Assembly: GCF_000165485.1 (NCBI RefSeq)
Contig: NC_014623.1
Coordinates: 8,388,893 to 8,452,892, forward strand
Origin: Stigmatella aurantiaca DW4/3-1
GTDB taxonomy: Bacteria; Myxococcota; Myxococcia; Myxococcales; Myxococcaceae
Reading direction: 5' to 3'
Length of the DNA: 64,000 nt
Shown here piece by piece: positions 1-8,744 of this stretch. Within the stretch, counting starts at the first letter, position 1. Every line of letters starts with the position of its first letter. The position numbers and the translations under genes were made by a program. The notes below the pieces were generated by a model, which was given only the letters and a program-made list of their open reading frames with translations, ran no database searches and was not told where the DNA came from.

Positions 1-590
1 CGCTCATACACGAGCGCCGCGGCGAACCGGGCGCAGTCACAGTCCAGGCACCCGCCTGCCGCACACGCGCCGCACGTCTTCTCCAGCTGCTTCTTGAGGG
101 CTTTCCGGGCGCGGTAGAGCCGGACGGCCGCGTGGTTGGCGGTGATTCCCGAGGATTGGGCGACCTCCGCCACGGACTGCTCCTCGAGGTCCACCTTCCG
201 CACGGCGTCCGCGTACTCGGGCTTCAGGGCCCCCAGCTGGCGGTGGAGGCACTGGCAAGGGGACGGCTTCAGCGCGGGCTGGAGCGCCTCTCCCGCCACC
301 GCCTGGGCCTCACGGGCCAGGGCCCGCTCGCTGACCCGCTGGTGCCGGAAGTGGTCGGCCAGAGCGTTGCGGAGCACCCGGTAGAACCACGCCATCAGCC
401 GTGCGCCCTCCAGCCCGGGCGCTCCCCGCTCGAGGACCCGGACGAGGGTGCCTTGCAGCACCTCCTCGGCCACGGACTCGCTGCCCGTCCTCCGCAGCAG
501 GAAGGACCGGAAGCGCGGGTACCTCAAGACGAGCATCCGCCGTGCCTCTTCGGACAGCGGCCTCCATTGTTTATCGCTCGGGCTTTCCAT
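1..590 (-). CDS. CorE-like ECF sigma factor with Cys-rich tail (partial)
   Basis: RNA polymerase sigma factor of the extracytoplasmic-function type, reading off the left edge of the window. It begins MESPSDKQWRPL at 590. Sigma region 2 is seen around FRSFLLRRTGS and AWFYRVLRNALADHFR. Region 4 has the helix-turn-helix stretch around SVAEVAQSSGITANHAAVR. A CQC pair lies in the linker, and the C-terminus carries five cysteines (TCGACAAGGCLDCDC). A Cys-rich C-terminal domain and a CxC linker are, from memory, features of the copper-sensing CorE group first studied in Myxococcus. The start overlaps the multicopper oxidase gene by 20 bp, implying translational coupling. Copper sensing is inferred from the cysteines and the neighbours. 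Confidence 0.85.
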   Translation of the reverse strand, partial: MESPSDKQWRPLSEEARRMLVLRYPRFRSFLLRRTGSESVAEEVLQGTLVRVLERGAPGLEGARLMAWFYRVLRNALADHFRHQRVSERALAREAQAVAGEALQPALKPSPCQCLHRQLGALKPEYADAVRKVDLEEQSVAEVAQSSGITANHAAVRLYRARKALKKQLEKTCGACAAGGCLDCDCARFAAALVYE

Positions 591-1863
591 CGGAGAGATC
601 GATGCCATCCGCGGTCATTTGTTGCGGGTTGGCTGGGCCCGCGACGGTGCCCGCCGGGTGGACGTACCAGCCGTGAGGGTCCGCGCGGTCCGGGTTGTCG
701 CGCACCTTTAGAATGGTGAACATGCCGCCCATGTCGATGTACGAGAAGGGGCCCGGCCCTCCGCGCATCGGCAGGCTGTTGGGCGGCATGGTCATCTCCA
801 TCTCCCCCATGCCCCCCATGCCCTGGGTGCCCATGGTCATGAAGTCGGGCATCACCCGGCTCATCCGGTGGTCCAGCTTGCGGGTGTCCGCGCCGACCAT
901 GTTCGGGGTGCCGTGCCCCATCTGCGTCATTGTGTGGTGCGTCATGTGGCAGTGCATGGCCCAGTCCCCCGGCTCGTCCGGGATGAACTCAATCACCCGG
1001 GTGCAGGCGACCGGCACGAGCACCGTGGTCTCGGGGATCTGCGCGGACGGCGGCACGTAGCCCCCATCCGTGGCCGTGAGCTTGAAGGACAGCCCGTGCA
1101 GGTGGATGGGGTGGTGGTCCATGGCGCTCAGGTTGCCCAGGCGGATCCGCACGCGCTCCCCCTTGCCGACCAGCAGGGGCTCGGTGGCGGGGAAGGACTT
1201 GCTGTTGAACGTGAGGACGTTGAAGTCCGTCATCTCGTTCGGGTCGGGCCGCCGGGCCCCCACATCGAGCCGCCACTCGTGGGTCATCAGGGCGAAGTCC
1301 CGGTCGACGCGCGGGCCCACCGGCACCTTCGGGTGCACGATGAACATCCCCATCATGCCCAGCGCCATCTGCGTCATCTCGTCGAAGTGCGGGTGGTACA
1401 TGAAGGTGCCCGGGTGGCGCAGGGTGAACTCGTAGACGTAGGTCTCCCCCGGGGGAATGGGCCGTTGGTTCAGCCCGGCCACCCCATCCATGCCGTTGGG
1501 CACGATGATGCCGTGCCAGTGGATCGTGGTGGGCTCCGGCAGGCGGTTGGTCACGTAGAGCCGGACCCGGTCCCCTTCCGTCACCTCGATGGTGGGCCCC
1601 GGCGTCCGGCCGTTGTAGCCCCAGACGAGCGCCCGCATGCCGGGGGCGAACTCGTGCTCGAACTCCCCGGCGATCAGGTGGCCCACCTTCACCTTGCCCG
1701 ACGTCTTCATCGGGAGGGTCACGCCGTTGGGCGTGATGACGGCGACCTGCCCCCCGGGCGCCACCACCCGGGCCGGGGGAGGACGCTCCGAGGCGTGGCC
1801 CGGCTCCACCATGGCCGCGCCCGTGGCGAGACCGCTCCACTTCAGAAATGAACGGCGATCCAT
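571..1863 (-). CDS. Multicopper oxidase, Tat-exported
   Basis: Periplasmic multicopper oxidase of about 430 residues, expected to oxidise Cu(I) to the less toxic Cu(II) or another small reductant with reduction of O2. The N-terminus has a twin-arginine signal (RRSFLKWSG). Copper-ligand motifs are visible in order: HWHGI, YHPHFDEM, then HPIHLHGL and HCHMTHHTMTQM, the last containing the type 1 site. A Met-rich stretch near residues 340-370 is typical of copper-resistance oxidases (CopA/CuoB type). The gene lies between an outer-membrane efflux gene and an ECF sigma gene in one transcription unit. Confidence 0.93.
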   Translation of the reverse strand: MDRRSFLKWSGLATGAAMVEPGHASERPPPARVVAPGGQVAVITPNGVTLPMKTSGKVKVGHLIAGEFEHEFAPGMRALVWGYNGRTPGPTIEVTEGDRVRLYVTNRLPEPTTIHWHGIIVPNGMDGVAGLNQRPIPPGETYVYEFTLRHPGTFMYHPHFDEMTQMALGMMGMFIVHPKVPVGPRVDRDFALMTHEWRLDVGARRPDPNEMTDFNVLTFNSKSFPATEPLLVGKGERVRIRLGNLSAMDHHPIHLHGLSFKLTATDGGYVPPSAQIPETTVLVPVACTRVIEFIPDEPGDWAMHCHMTHHTMTQMGHGTPNMVGADTRKLDHRMSRVMPDFMTMGTQGMGGMGEMEMTMPPNSLPMRGGPGPFSYIDMGGMFTILKVRDNPDRADPHGWYVHPAGTVAGPANPQQMTADGIDLSDGKPER

Positions 1864-1866
1864 TGT

Positions 1867-3306
1867 CTAATGACCTCCCGCCTCGGTCCCGCCCGCCAGG
1901 GAAGCGCCACTCCCAGGCCCCAGGGGTGCCCCCGTGCGCCGGCCCGCGAGCAAGGCCTCCAGCGCGGCGTGCGCCGTCCAGTACTCCCGGAGCAGGTCCA
2001 CATAGGCCAGCTCCGTGTCGAGCTGCTCCCGGCGGACCTGGAGCACCTGGAAGACGCCGATCTGCATGGCGTTGTATTGAAGCATCGTCTGCCGCATGAC
2101 CCGCTGGCGGGCCGGCAAGAGCACCTGCTGGTACTGCCGGGCCCTCAGGTACGTGGACAGCACGCGGTTGCGCGCCTCCCGCGCGGCGGAGCGGACATCG
2201 ATGGCCATCCCCTGGTAACGCTCCATCAGCGCATCGAACTCCGCCTCGGACGCGGAGCGTGTCCCCTGGCGCCGATCGAAGAGCGGCACCGTGAAGTGGA
2301 TGACGCCTCCCCATTCCCACTCGCCGTGCGCGGGGGCCACGGGGCTCTTCCGCTCGGCGATCACCCCCACGGAGACGTCCGGCAGCCACCCTTCCACGCT
2401 CGTCAGCCCAGCCCGCTGGGCCGCCCCTTCGAGGCGGTGCTGGGTTTCCGCCAGCTCCAGGCTGGCCGTGAGGGCCTTGCGCTCGAGGTTCTCGAGCGCT
2501 GGTTCCTGCTCAGCCATTCGCGGCAGCGTCTCCGTCACCGTCCACGCGGTGGCCTCCCCATGCAGTCCCAGGAGCCGCTGAAGCTGTTCGCGGCGCTCGA
2601 GGACCTCCAGCTCCAGCTGCGCCACCGTGGCCCGGGCCGACTCGTACGCGGCGTCCTGGGTCGCGGCATCGAGTTCGGGGATGTTGCCCGCCTCGAAGAG
2701 GGCCTGGCTGGCATCCCGGGCGGCGGCAAAGGCATCCAGGGCCTGGGTGGCGATCGCCACGCGCTGCTGGGCCGCCTGGAAGGCGTAGTAGGCCGCGCGC
2801 ACGGTGTAGCCCAGCTCCACGACGAAGGCGGCCGTCCGGTACCGGGCCGCCTCGAGCTCACGCTGGGCGGCCCGCGCGCGCGCCACCGAGAGCACGGCCT
2901 GCGTGAGGCCGTACTCGACGCGGACCTCGGCCTGGGGCTCGAACGGCAAACCCGGATCCTCCTGCTGCCGCAGCTCGACCTCGACCGCGGGATTGGGCAG
3001 GACGCCCGCCTGGAGGAGCTGGCCGCGCGCCACCCCGAGGTCCCTCAGCGAGGCGCGAAGCTCACGGTTGTTGAGAAGCGCGATGCGCACCGCCGCCTCC
3101 GCCGTCAGCGGCTGCTGGAGCCACTGCCGCACCTCCTCGGGGAAGCCCGTGCCCTCGTCCCTCGCCACGGCCAACTGCGGGGGCAGCGGCATGTGCGTGA
3201 GCTCGCGAACCCGTGCGAGGTCCGACTGCATGGAGGGGGACACGCACCCCGGCGCCCCCAGCCCCAGGAGCAGCACCAGCCCGGCAAGGCGCCTGTCAGT
3301 TCCCAT
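1867..3306 (-). CDS. TolC/CusC-type outer-membrane efflux lipoprotein
   Basis: Outer-membrane channel of the OEP family, 479 residues, normal length for CusC/OprM proteins. The start at 3306 is set by a strong ribosome binding site (AGGAGGGG) and a lipoprotein signal with lipobox LGAPGC. The body is rich in long amphipathic helices with heptad character, for example around ALTASLELAETQHRLEGA, as expected of the alpha-barrel tunnel. It overlaps the upstream lipoprotein gene by 11 bp and is followed after 3 bp by the multicopper oxidase. Metal export, probably copper, is inferred from the operon. No RND pump or adaptor gene is seen here, so the inner-membrane partner is unknown. Confidence 0.88.
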   Translation of the reverse strand: MGTDRRLAGLVLLLGLGAPGCVSPSMQSDLARVRELTHMPLPPQLAVARDEGTGFPEEVRQWLQQPLTAEAAVRIALLNNRELRASLRDLGVARGQLLQAGVLPNPAVEVELRQQEDPGLPFEPQAEVRVEYGLTQAVLSVARARAAQRELEAARYRTAAFVVELGYTVRAAYYAFQAAQQRVAIATQALDAFAAARDASQALFEAGNIPELDAATQDAAYESARATVAQLELEVLERREQLQRLLGLHGEATAWTVTETLPRMAEQEPALENLERKALTASLELAETQHRLEGAAQRAGLTSVEGWLPDVSVGVIAERKSPVAPAHGEWEWGGVIHFTVPLFDRRQGTRSASEAEFDALMERYQGMAIDVRSAAREARNRVLSTYLRARQYQQVLLPARQRVMRQTMLQYNAMQIGVFQVLQVRREQLDTELAYVDLLREYWTAHAALEALLAGRRTGAPLGPGSGASLAGGTEAGGH

Positions 3307-3643
3307 GCTCCCGCCCCTCCTGTGCGCCATCGTCTGTCCGGGCAGGCGGTGCCCCCTCTTTCCCTCCCGCGCCCCCTTCGGTGAGCGGCGGGTGCTCCTC
3401 GAGCCCCTGCCAGCTCCCCGTGGGCTCGCCCGGCAAGGGAGGGTCCTGCTCGAGCATGCCCCCCAGGCGCGCCACGGGTGCCTCTTCCGCCTCGGCGGAC
3501 GCCGCGGACGTCCTGGGAAAGGACTTCGGAAAGCTACGGGGTGCACAGGCGCCCAAGGGAGCGGCGGACACCATGGCGATCAGCACTGCTCGCGTCAGCA
3601 CGTTATTGACCCAGGTCCTCGGCAAGTGGAATTTCCGGCCCAT
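3296..3643 (-). CDS. Small predicted lipoprotein heading the copper operon
   Basis: Short exported protein with a lipobox (PLGAC) after a hydrophobic segment, followed by a Pro/Glu-rich tail with no recognised domain. The longest reading starts at 3643. However, the predicted promoter -10 element (3652-3657) lies only about 8 bp upstream of that ATG, so either the message is leaderless or translation starts at GTG 3601. That start would give a compact, very typical lipoprotein signal (MLTRAVLIAMVSAAPLGAC). The stop overlaps the start of the efflux gene. Function unknown; first gene of the copper operon. Confidence 0.6.
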   Translation of the reverse strand: MGRKFHLPRTWVNNVLTRAVLIAMVSAAPLGACAPRSFPKSFPRTSAASAEAEEAPVARLGGMLEQDPPLPGEPTGSWQGLEEHPPLTEGGAGGKEGAPPARTDDGAQEGREHGN

Positions 3644-3651
3644 CCCCCTCG

Positions 3652-3680
3652 TAGACGCCCTTCTTCGCGCGGAATGACAC
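3652..3680 (-). promoter_or_regulatory. ECF-type promoter of the oxidase/efflux operon
   Basis: Read on the minus strand: GTGTCA (3680-3675), 17 bp, CGTCTA (3657-3652). The same layout recurs in the facing promoter of the ATPase gene. A CGTC -10 core and this spacing are typical of ECF sigma factors. The linked CorE-like sigma factor is the likely user. Confidence 0.6.
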
Positions 3681-3724
3681 CCGCGCGGGCGAACTTTCTG
3701 AAGAAGGAAGGGGTAGGCGGGACG

Positions 3725-3753
3725 GTGTCATCCGGAAAAAGGGAATGCGTCTG
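3725..3753 (+). promoter_or_regulatory. ECF-type promoter of the copper ATPase gene
   Basis: GTGTCA at 3725-3730, 17 bp, CGTCTG at 3748-3753, 45 bp upstream of the ATPase start. Together with the opposite-strand copy it forms the inverted pair ATGACACC/GGTGTCAT (3674-3681 and 3724-3731). Confidence 0.6.
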
Positions 3754-3798
3754 CAAGAAAGGGCCCCGATCAAAACACAGCGGCCCCGAGGAGACGCG

Positions 3799-6132
3799 AT
3801 GCAGCCAACGAACCCATGGACGCAGGAGAGTATGTCCCGGGCCCTGGACGCCCAGCCATTCGAACTTTTGATCCAAGGCATGACCTGCGCCTCGTGTGCC
3901 CGGCGCGTGGAGAAGGCCCTCCACGGCGTTACGGGGATGCGACAGGCAACGGTCAACCTCGCGACCCAGCGCGCCACCGGGCTCTACGATGCCCGCCAGA
4001 CCACGCAGGCCGAGCTCGCCGAGGCCGTGGTCCACGCCGGCTATGCCGTCCCCGCCCCCGCGGCAGGCGAGCCTCCCAGCGGTGCGGCCGCCCTCGCCCC
4101 ACCCCCTGAGGAGGATGCGCAACGCGTCCTCCAACGGAGCCTGCTCGTGTCCGCGGCGCTCACGCTCCCCCTGCTGGCCGTGGCCATGTCGCATGGCGTC
4201 ATCGCCGGGACGGAAAGCCTCTGGGGCCGCTGGCTCCAGTTTGCCCTGGCCACCCCCGTCGTCTTCGGACCAGGCCGCCGCTTCTTCCGCCTCGCCTGGA
4301 CCGCGCTCCAGCACCGGACCGCCGACATGAATACCCTCGTGGCGCTCGGAGCGGGCGCCGCCTGGAGCTACTCGACGGCCGCGCTCGTGGCACCCGGGCT
4401 CTTTCCCCACGCCGAGCATGGAGCGGCGCCCCACCTCTACTTCGAGGCGGCCGCCGCCATCCTCTGCTTCGTGTTGCTCGGCAAGCTGCTCGAAACGCGT
4501 GCCCGCAGACGGCTCATGGATGCCGTGCACGGGCTGATGGCCCTCCAGCCCAGGCGGGCCAGGCGCCTCCGGGGGGAGGTGGAGGAAGACGTCCCCATCG
4601 ACCAGCTCGTTCCGGGAGACACCGTGCTCGTCCGTCCAGGAGAGCGCATCCCCACGGATGGCGACGTGGTGCGGGGCACCTCGGCCGTGGACGAGTCCAT
4701 GCTCACCGGCGAGAGCCTGCCCATCGACAAGGCGGCGGGGGCTCCCGTCTTCGGAGGCACCCTGAATCAGAGCGGCTCGCTGACCTTCCGGGTCCTCAAA
4801 ACGGGCAAGGGCACCGCGCTGTCCCGCATCATCGAGGCCGTTGAACAGGCGCAAAGCGCACGGGCCCCCATCGCCCGGCTCGCGGACAGGGTGAGTGGTC
4901 TCTTCGTCCCCGCCGTGCTTGGCATCGCCACGCTCACCTTCCTCGTCTGGCTCGGGCTGGACGGGAGCAGCGCGGGGTTCGCCACGGCGGTGGAGCGGTT
5001 CGTGGCGGTCCTCGTCATCGCCTGCCCGTGCGCCTTGGGGCTGGCCACCCCCGCGGCCGTGGCCGTGGGGACGGGGCGCGGCGCGGAGCTCGGCATCCTC
5101 ATCAAGGGCGGGGCCGCGCTCGAAGCGGCCAGCCACGTCGATACCGTCCTGCTGGACAAGACCGGGACCGTCACCGAGGGCAAGCCCTCGCTCACGGAGC
5201 TCATCAGCTGCTCGCACCTGGGCACCTCCGCCCTCCTCTCCTGGGCCGCCAGCGCGGAGCGCGAGAGCGAACACCCCATCGCCCGTGCCATCGTCGAGGG
5301 GGCCCGCGAGCGCGGCGTGCCGCTCCTGCCCGCCGAGGGCTTCCGCTCGGAAGCGGGCTCCGGCGTCGAAGCGTGCGTGCAAGGCCACACGGTGCGCGTG
5401 GGGACTCCGGCCTGGTTGGGCCGGGCCGGCATCGACGCCCAACCCCTCGAAGAGGAAGCCGGGCGTCTCGCGGCGAAAGGCCACACCCCTGTCTGGGTCG
5501 CCCTCGATGGGGCCCTCGTGGGGCTCGTGGCGGTCGCGGACCGCCCCACGAAGGCGGCCCGCCCGGTGGTGGACGCCCTCGGCGCGATGGGCATCGAGAC
5601 CCTCCTCGTCACGGGCGACCGGGCCGGCACGGCGCACGCGGTGGCGCGGGCGCTGGGCATCCGCACGGTGTTCGCGGAGGTGAAGCCCGAGGACAAGGCC
5701 CGCATCGTCCGGGAGCAGCGCGCCCGGGGCCGGACGGTGGCCATGGTGGGCGATGGCATCAACGATGCGCCCGCGCTCGCGGAGGCCCACACCGGCATCG
5801 CCCTCGGAACGGGCGCGGACATCGCCGTGGCCGCGGCCGAGCTCACCCTCCTGTCGGACGGCATCGCCGCCCTGCCCACGGCGCTCCAGTTGGCGCGCGC
5901 CACCCTGAAGACCATCCGCCAGAACCTCTTCTGGGCGTTCATCTACAATGTGATGGGGATTCCGCTGGCCGCCGGCCTTCTCTATCCTTGGACGGGATGG
6001 CTGCTCTCGCCCATCGTCGCGAGCGCGGCCATGTCACTGTCGAGCGTGTCCGTCCTCACCAACTCCCTGCGCCTGAGGCGCTTCCGCCCCGCCGTTGCAG
6101 AGCCCATTCACCTCGAGGAAACAACCCCATGA
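3799..6132 (+). CDS. copA: Cu(I)-exporting P1B-type ATPase
   Basis: Inner-membrane copper pump, 777 residues, normal for CopA. One N-terminal heavy-metal-associated domain carries [15 protein letters not shown]. Then come the expected signatures: TGES in the actuator loop, the CPCALG transmembrane metal motif, [10 protein letters not shown] with the phosphorylated Asp, the SEHPIARA histidine-proline motif of the nucleotide domain, and [10 protein letters not shown] in the P domain. The CPC motif with an HMA domain points to Cu(I)/Ag(I). The start at 3799 is chosen for the GAGGAG upstream and because the HMA domain begins soon after. It overlaps the cupredoxin gene by 4 bp (ATGA). Confidence 0.96.
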   Translation: MQPTNPWTQESMSRALDAQPFELLIQGMTCASCARRVEKALHGVTGMRQATVNLATQRATGLYDARQTTQAELAEAVVHAGYAVPAPAAGEPPSGAAALAPPPEEDAQRVLQRSLLVSAALTLPLLAVAMSHGVIAGTESLWGRWLQFALATPVVFGPGRRFFRLAWTALQHRTADMNTLVALGAGAAWSYSTAALVAPGLFPHAEHGAAPHLYFEAAAAILCFVLLGKLLETRARRRLMDAVHGLMALQPRRARRLRGEVEEDVPIDQLVPGDTVLVRPGERIPTDGDVVRGTSAVDESMLTGESLPIDKAAGAPVFGGTLNQSGSLTFRVLKTGKGTALSRIIEAVEQAQSARAPIARLADRVSGLFVPAVLGIATLTFLVWLGLDGSSAGFATAVERFVAVLVIACPCALGLATPAAVAVGTGRGAELGILIKGGAALEAASHVDTVLLDKTGTVTEGKPSLTELISCSHLGTSALLSWAASAERESEHPIARAIVEGARERGVPLLPAEGFRSEAGSGVEACVQGHTVRVGTPAWLGRAGIDAQPLEEEAGRLAAKGHTPVWVALDGALVGLVAVADRPTKAARPVVDALGAMGIETLLVTGDRAGTAHAVARALGIRTVFAEVKPEDKARIVREQRARGRTVAMVGDGINDAPALAEAHTGIALGTGADIAVAAAELTLLSDGIAALPTALQLARATLKTIRQNLFWAFIYNVMGIPLAAGLLYPWTGWLLSPIVASAAMSLSSVSVLTNSLRLRRFRPAVAEPIHLEETTP

Positions 6133-6521
6133 CCCCGCTCCGCTCCTTCGTCCTGGCCTCCACCCTCGCCCTGGCCTCCGCCAGCGCCCTGCTGATGCCG
6201 GGCGGGGCCTTGGCCCAGGAGGCTTCCCCCCAGACAGAGTCCCCGGCGGTGCGGGAAATCGAAGTCGTCGTCGACCGGGGCTACAAGCCGGTCCGCATCG
6301 AGGTCGACGAGGGCGAGCGGGTCCGGCTCAAGTTCGTCCGGCGCGAGTACACGCCCTGCACCCGCGAGGTGCTCCTCCCCTCGCTGAACATCCGCCAGGA
6401 GCTGCCCCCCAACAAGCCCGTCATCGTCGAGCTGCCCCCCCTCAAGGCGGGGGACGTGGAGTTCCAGTGCGGCATGAAGATGGTTCGGGGCACCCTGGTC
6501 GTGACGCCCCGGAAGGGCTAG
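6129..6521 (+). CDS. Periplasmic cupredoxin-domain protein
   Basis: Exported protein of 130 residues with a Sec signal peptide ending near GALAQE and a single cupredoxin-like domain. The putative copper-site residues are the conserved [11 protein letters not shown] loop and the FQCGMKM segment near the C-terminus, as in small cupredoxin_1-type proteins found next to copper ATPases. The start overlaps the ATPase stop (ATGA), so the two are made together. A role in accepting or holding copper exported to the periplasm is inferred from this arrangement. Confidence 0.82.
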   Translation: MTPLRSFVLASTLALASASALLMPGGALAQEASPQTESPAVREIEVVVDRGYKPVRIEVDEGERVRLKFVRREYTPCTREVLLPSLNIRQELPPNKPVIVELPPLKAGDVEFQCGMKMVRGTLVVTPRKG

Positions 6522-6536
6522 CGGGCGCGCCGCCCG
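6522..6536. terminator. Short GC hairpin after the cupredoxin gene
   Basis: CGGGCG, 3-bp loop, CGCCCG, directly after the stop codon and 7 bp before the convergent pirin stop. There is no T tract, so terminator function is tentative. Confidence 0.3.
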
Positions 6537-6543
6537 GCCGGGT

Positions 6544-7563
6544 TCAGCGCGCCGTCGGCTCGTCCCGGCCGTCCGCGTGGCGGGCGAAGCGCCCCTGGTC
6601 GCGCCCGTGCACCGGGTCGTCCGTGCGCCATGGCCACCCGCCGAAGCCCGTGCGCTGGTAGTCCATGAACGCCTGTTGGATCTCCGCGCGGCTGTTCATC
6701 ACGAAGGGGCCATGCTGCACCACCGGCTCGCCGATGGGGCGCCCTTGCAGCATCAACACCTCGCAGGCGCCCCCCGCCTCGAGCCGCACCGGCATGTCGC
6801 TGCGCACGGCCAGGGCCAGGTGGGAGCGCACGAGCTGATCCGCGACCCGCAGCGACTCCCCTCGGAAGAAATAGAGCGTGCGGTGAGCCCGCGGGTTCGC
6901 CGCGGCAGGCAGCGTCCAGACGGCGCCCGCCTCCATGCGAATCGTCCAGATCGCCACGTCGGAGTCCGGACGCGAGGCCCATGAGCGGGGCGGCGGCGGG
7001 GGGGCCCGCCGTCCCGCCAATTGCCCCGCGACAACCGTCACCTCGGTGCCCCGCCCCGCCTCATCGGTGAAAGCGCAGCGCGGGATGTCCTGGTTCCACA
7101 GCATCGAGAAATGCGGCGGGGCGAGCTTGTCGGCCGCCGGGAGGTTGAGCCAGATCTGAAACAACTCCACCGGATTGGGCTTGTCCTGATTCAGCAGGGG
7201 AAACATCTCCGAGTGCACGACGCCCGCACCCGCGGTGAGCCACTGGGCGTCGCCCTCCCCGAAGCGGGCCGAGGCCCCCAGGGAGTCGGAGTGGTCAATC
7301 AGGCCGCGCCGCGCGAGCGTGACTGTCTCGAAACCACGGTGGGGGTGCTGGGGAAAACCTGGAACGGTTTCGCCATGATACATGCGCCAGCCGTCTTTTC
7401 CCTCGAAGTCCTGGCCCATCTGCCGGCCCGCCAGGGACGCCGCGGGCCCCAGGTGCTCGTTGCCCGCGGGGTAGGCGTCATCGTGGTGCACGCAGAACAG
7501 GAACGGATCGACCGTCACCCAGGGAAACCCCAGGGGAAGGGTATCGAGCAGAGGGCTTGCCAT
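6544..7563 (-). CDS. Pirin family bicupin protein
   Basis: 339-residue pirin-family protein. The N-terminal cupin has the metal-site histidines in HPHRGFETVTL and the later GVVHSE motif; the segment PHFSMLW resembles the family's linker. Bacterial pirins are Fe-binding cupins that act as quercetin 2,3-dioxygenases or redox-sensitive cofactors. It lies convergent to the copper locus and divergent from the SRPBCC genes, with its own AT-rich upstream region, so no functional link to either is implied. Confidence 0.9.
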   Translation of the reverse strand: MASPLLDTLPLGFPWVTVDPFLFCVHHDDAYPAGNEHLGPAASLAGRQMGQDFEGKDGWRMYHGETVPGFPQHPHRGFETVTLARRGLIDHSDSLGASARFGEGDAQWLTAGAGVVHSEMFPLLNQDKPNPVELFQIWLNLPAADKLAPPHFSMLWNQDIPRCAFTDEAGRGTEVTVVAGQLAGRRAPPPPPRSWASRPDSDVAIWTIRMEAGAVWTLPAAANPRAHRTLYFFRGESLRVADQLVRSHLALAVRSDMPVRLEAGGACEVLMLQGRPIGEPVVQHGPFVMNSRAEIQQAFMDYQRTGFGGWPWRTDDPVHGRDQGRFARHADGRDEPTAR

Positions 7564-7696
7564 GGCGTAAGCGTAACGCGAGCCGACGCCGCGCGCCGCA
7601 ACCCCCTCCGCCTGGGCTCAAGGCGGAAAAAACTGAAAACCATGATGTTAGACAGAATCTGTGCCTTCATTCCTTTAAAGTTTTCACTTCCTATTC

Positions 7697-7724
7697 TTGA
7701 AATTTCATAAAAAGCGTTGATACT
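7697..7724 (+). promoter_or_regulatory. Candidate sigma-70 type promoter
   Basis: TTGAAA at 7697-7702, 16 bp, GATACT at 7719-7724, 36 bp before the first SRPBCC gene. It lies in the only strongly AT-rich stretch of this region (about 7625-7735). Assigned by pattern only. Confidence 0.45.
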
Positions 7725-7760
7725 GGCTACCAGCAATTTCCCCCATTTTGTGACGGCGCT

Positions 7761-8273
7761 ATGGAAACCAACTGGTACCGTTTCATCGAGCACTGGGACA
7801 TTCCTGGGTTCACGCCAGACGAAGTGTGGCAAGTCGTCATTGACGCAACGAAGCTCCCGGAGTGGTGGCGCGGCGTCTACCAAGAGGTGGAAGTGCTCTC
7901 TCCCGAGGAGATCTCCGCGGAGGGGGGTTGGCTTCGAGCCCGTGCCCGGGGGTTGCTGCCCTACCAGCTGCGCTTCATGCTGGAGCCCGTCGTGCTCGAC
8001 CCGAATGGCATCATCGAGGTCCGTGCGTACGGCGACTTCAAGGGCGTCTGGCGCGCCACCTTCTCCGCCACCGAGGACGGGACGCGGATCGACATCGAGT
8101 GGGAGGTCACGGTCAACAAGCCGATCATCCGCTTCACGGGATGGTTGCTCAAGCCGCTGTTTGCCTGGAACCACCGCTGGACCATGCCGCGAGGAGAAGC
8201 CGGGCTCCTGGCCTATCTGACCGCACAGCGCGCCGCGATGGAGTCGGGTGAGCTTCGTGCGAGTCTCTCATAG
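7761..8273 (+). CDS. SRPBCC (START-like) domain protein 1
   Basis: 170-residue protein with the START/polyketide-cyclase fold pattern: an N-terminal strand, EVWQVVIDATKLPEWWRGV in the first helices, then alternating strands and a long C-terminal helix with LLKPLFAWNHRWTMPRGEAGL. SRPBCC proteins bind hydrophobic ligands in a deep cavity and may be cyclases, hydrolases or carriers. It overlaps the next SRPBCC gene by 26 bp, and a P450 follows. I cannot name a substrate. Confidence 0.85.
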   Translation: METNWYRFIEHWDIPGFTPDEVWQVVIDATKLPEWWRGVYQEVEVLSPEEISAEGGWLRARARGLLPYQLRFMLEPVVLDPNGIIEVRAYGDFKGVWRATFSATEDGTRIDIEWEVTVNKPIIRFTGWLLKPLFAWNHRWTMPRGEAGLLAYLTAQRAAMESGELRASLS

Positions 8274-8691
8274 CGTCCTCATCCACCGGCCCGTGGAACA
8301 AGTCTTCGCGTACGTGACGGACTTGCGCAACGAGGTGCGCTGGCAACCTGAAATCAAAGAAGTCCGCATCACCTCCCCGGGCCCGCTGGGCAAGGGCTCG
8401 ACGTTCATCGAGGTGCGCCGGACCTTCGGCCGCAACCTGGTGTGGCACTTCGAGATCGAGGACTACGAGGCCCCCTTCCGCCTGTGCATCCGCAGCACCT
8501 CGGGGACGATGCCGTACACCGGGTGCCGGCTCTTCGAGGCCGTGCCGGAGGGAACGCGCGTCACCGAGTCCGGAGAGCTGACGACCCCGCTCATGGTGCG
8601 GTGGATGGACGGGCTGTTCGCGCGCCTGTCCCAGCGGCCCCTCACGGCCGCGTACGGCAACCTCAAGGCCCTGCTGGAACAAGACTCCTGA
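8248..8691 (+). CDS. SRPBCC domain protein 2
   Basis: 147-residue second SRPBCC protein, starting at a GTG inside the previous gene. The segment SHSVLIHRPVEQVFAYVTDLRNEVRWQPEI is a classic polyketide-cyclase/dehydrase-type N-terminus (VFAYVTD..N..RW). It resembles the first protein only in fold, so this looks like two distinct family members and not a recent duplication. Translational coupling to gene 1 and the P450 53 bp downstream suggest a three-gene unit acting on one hydrophobic substrate (inference). Confidence 0.87.
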   Translation: MSFVRVSHSVLIHRPVEQVFAYVTDLRNEVRWQPEIKEVRITSPGPLGKGSTFIEVRRTFGRNLVWHFEIEDYEAPFRLCIRSTSGTMPYTGCRLFEAVPEGTRVTESGELTTPLMVRWMDGLFARLSQRPLTAAYGNLKALLEQDS

Positions 8692-8744
8692 CAGCGCACC
8701 CGTCAGTCCCTTTTCGCCCCCCCACCCGCCAGCCCCATCGGACC

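Noticed and set aside
3595-5790. 731-codon minus-strand frame opposite the copper ATPase
   Set aside because: Antisense shadow; no domain, and the ATPase on the other strand is unambiguous.
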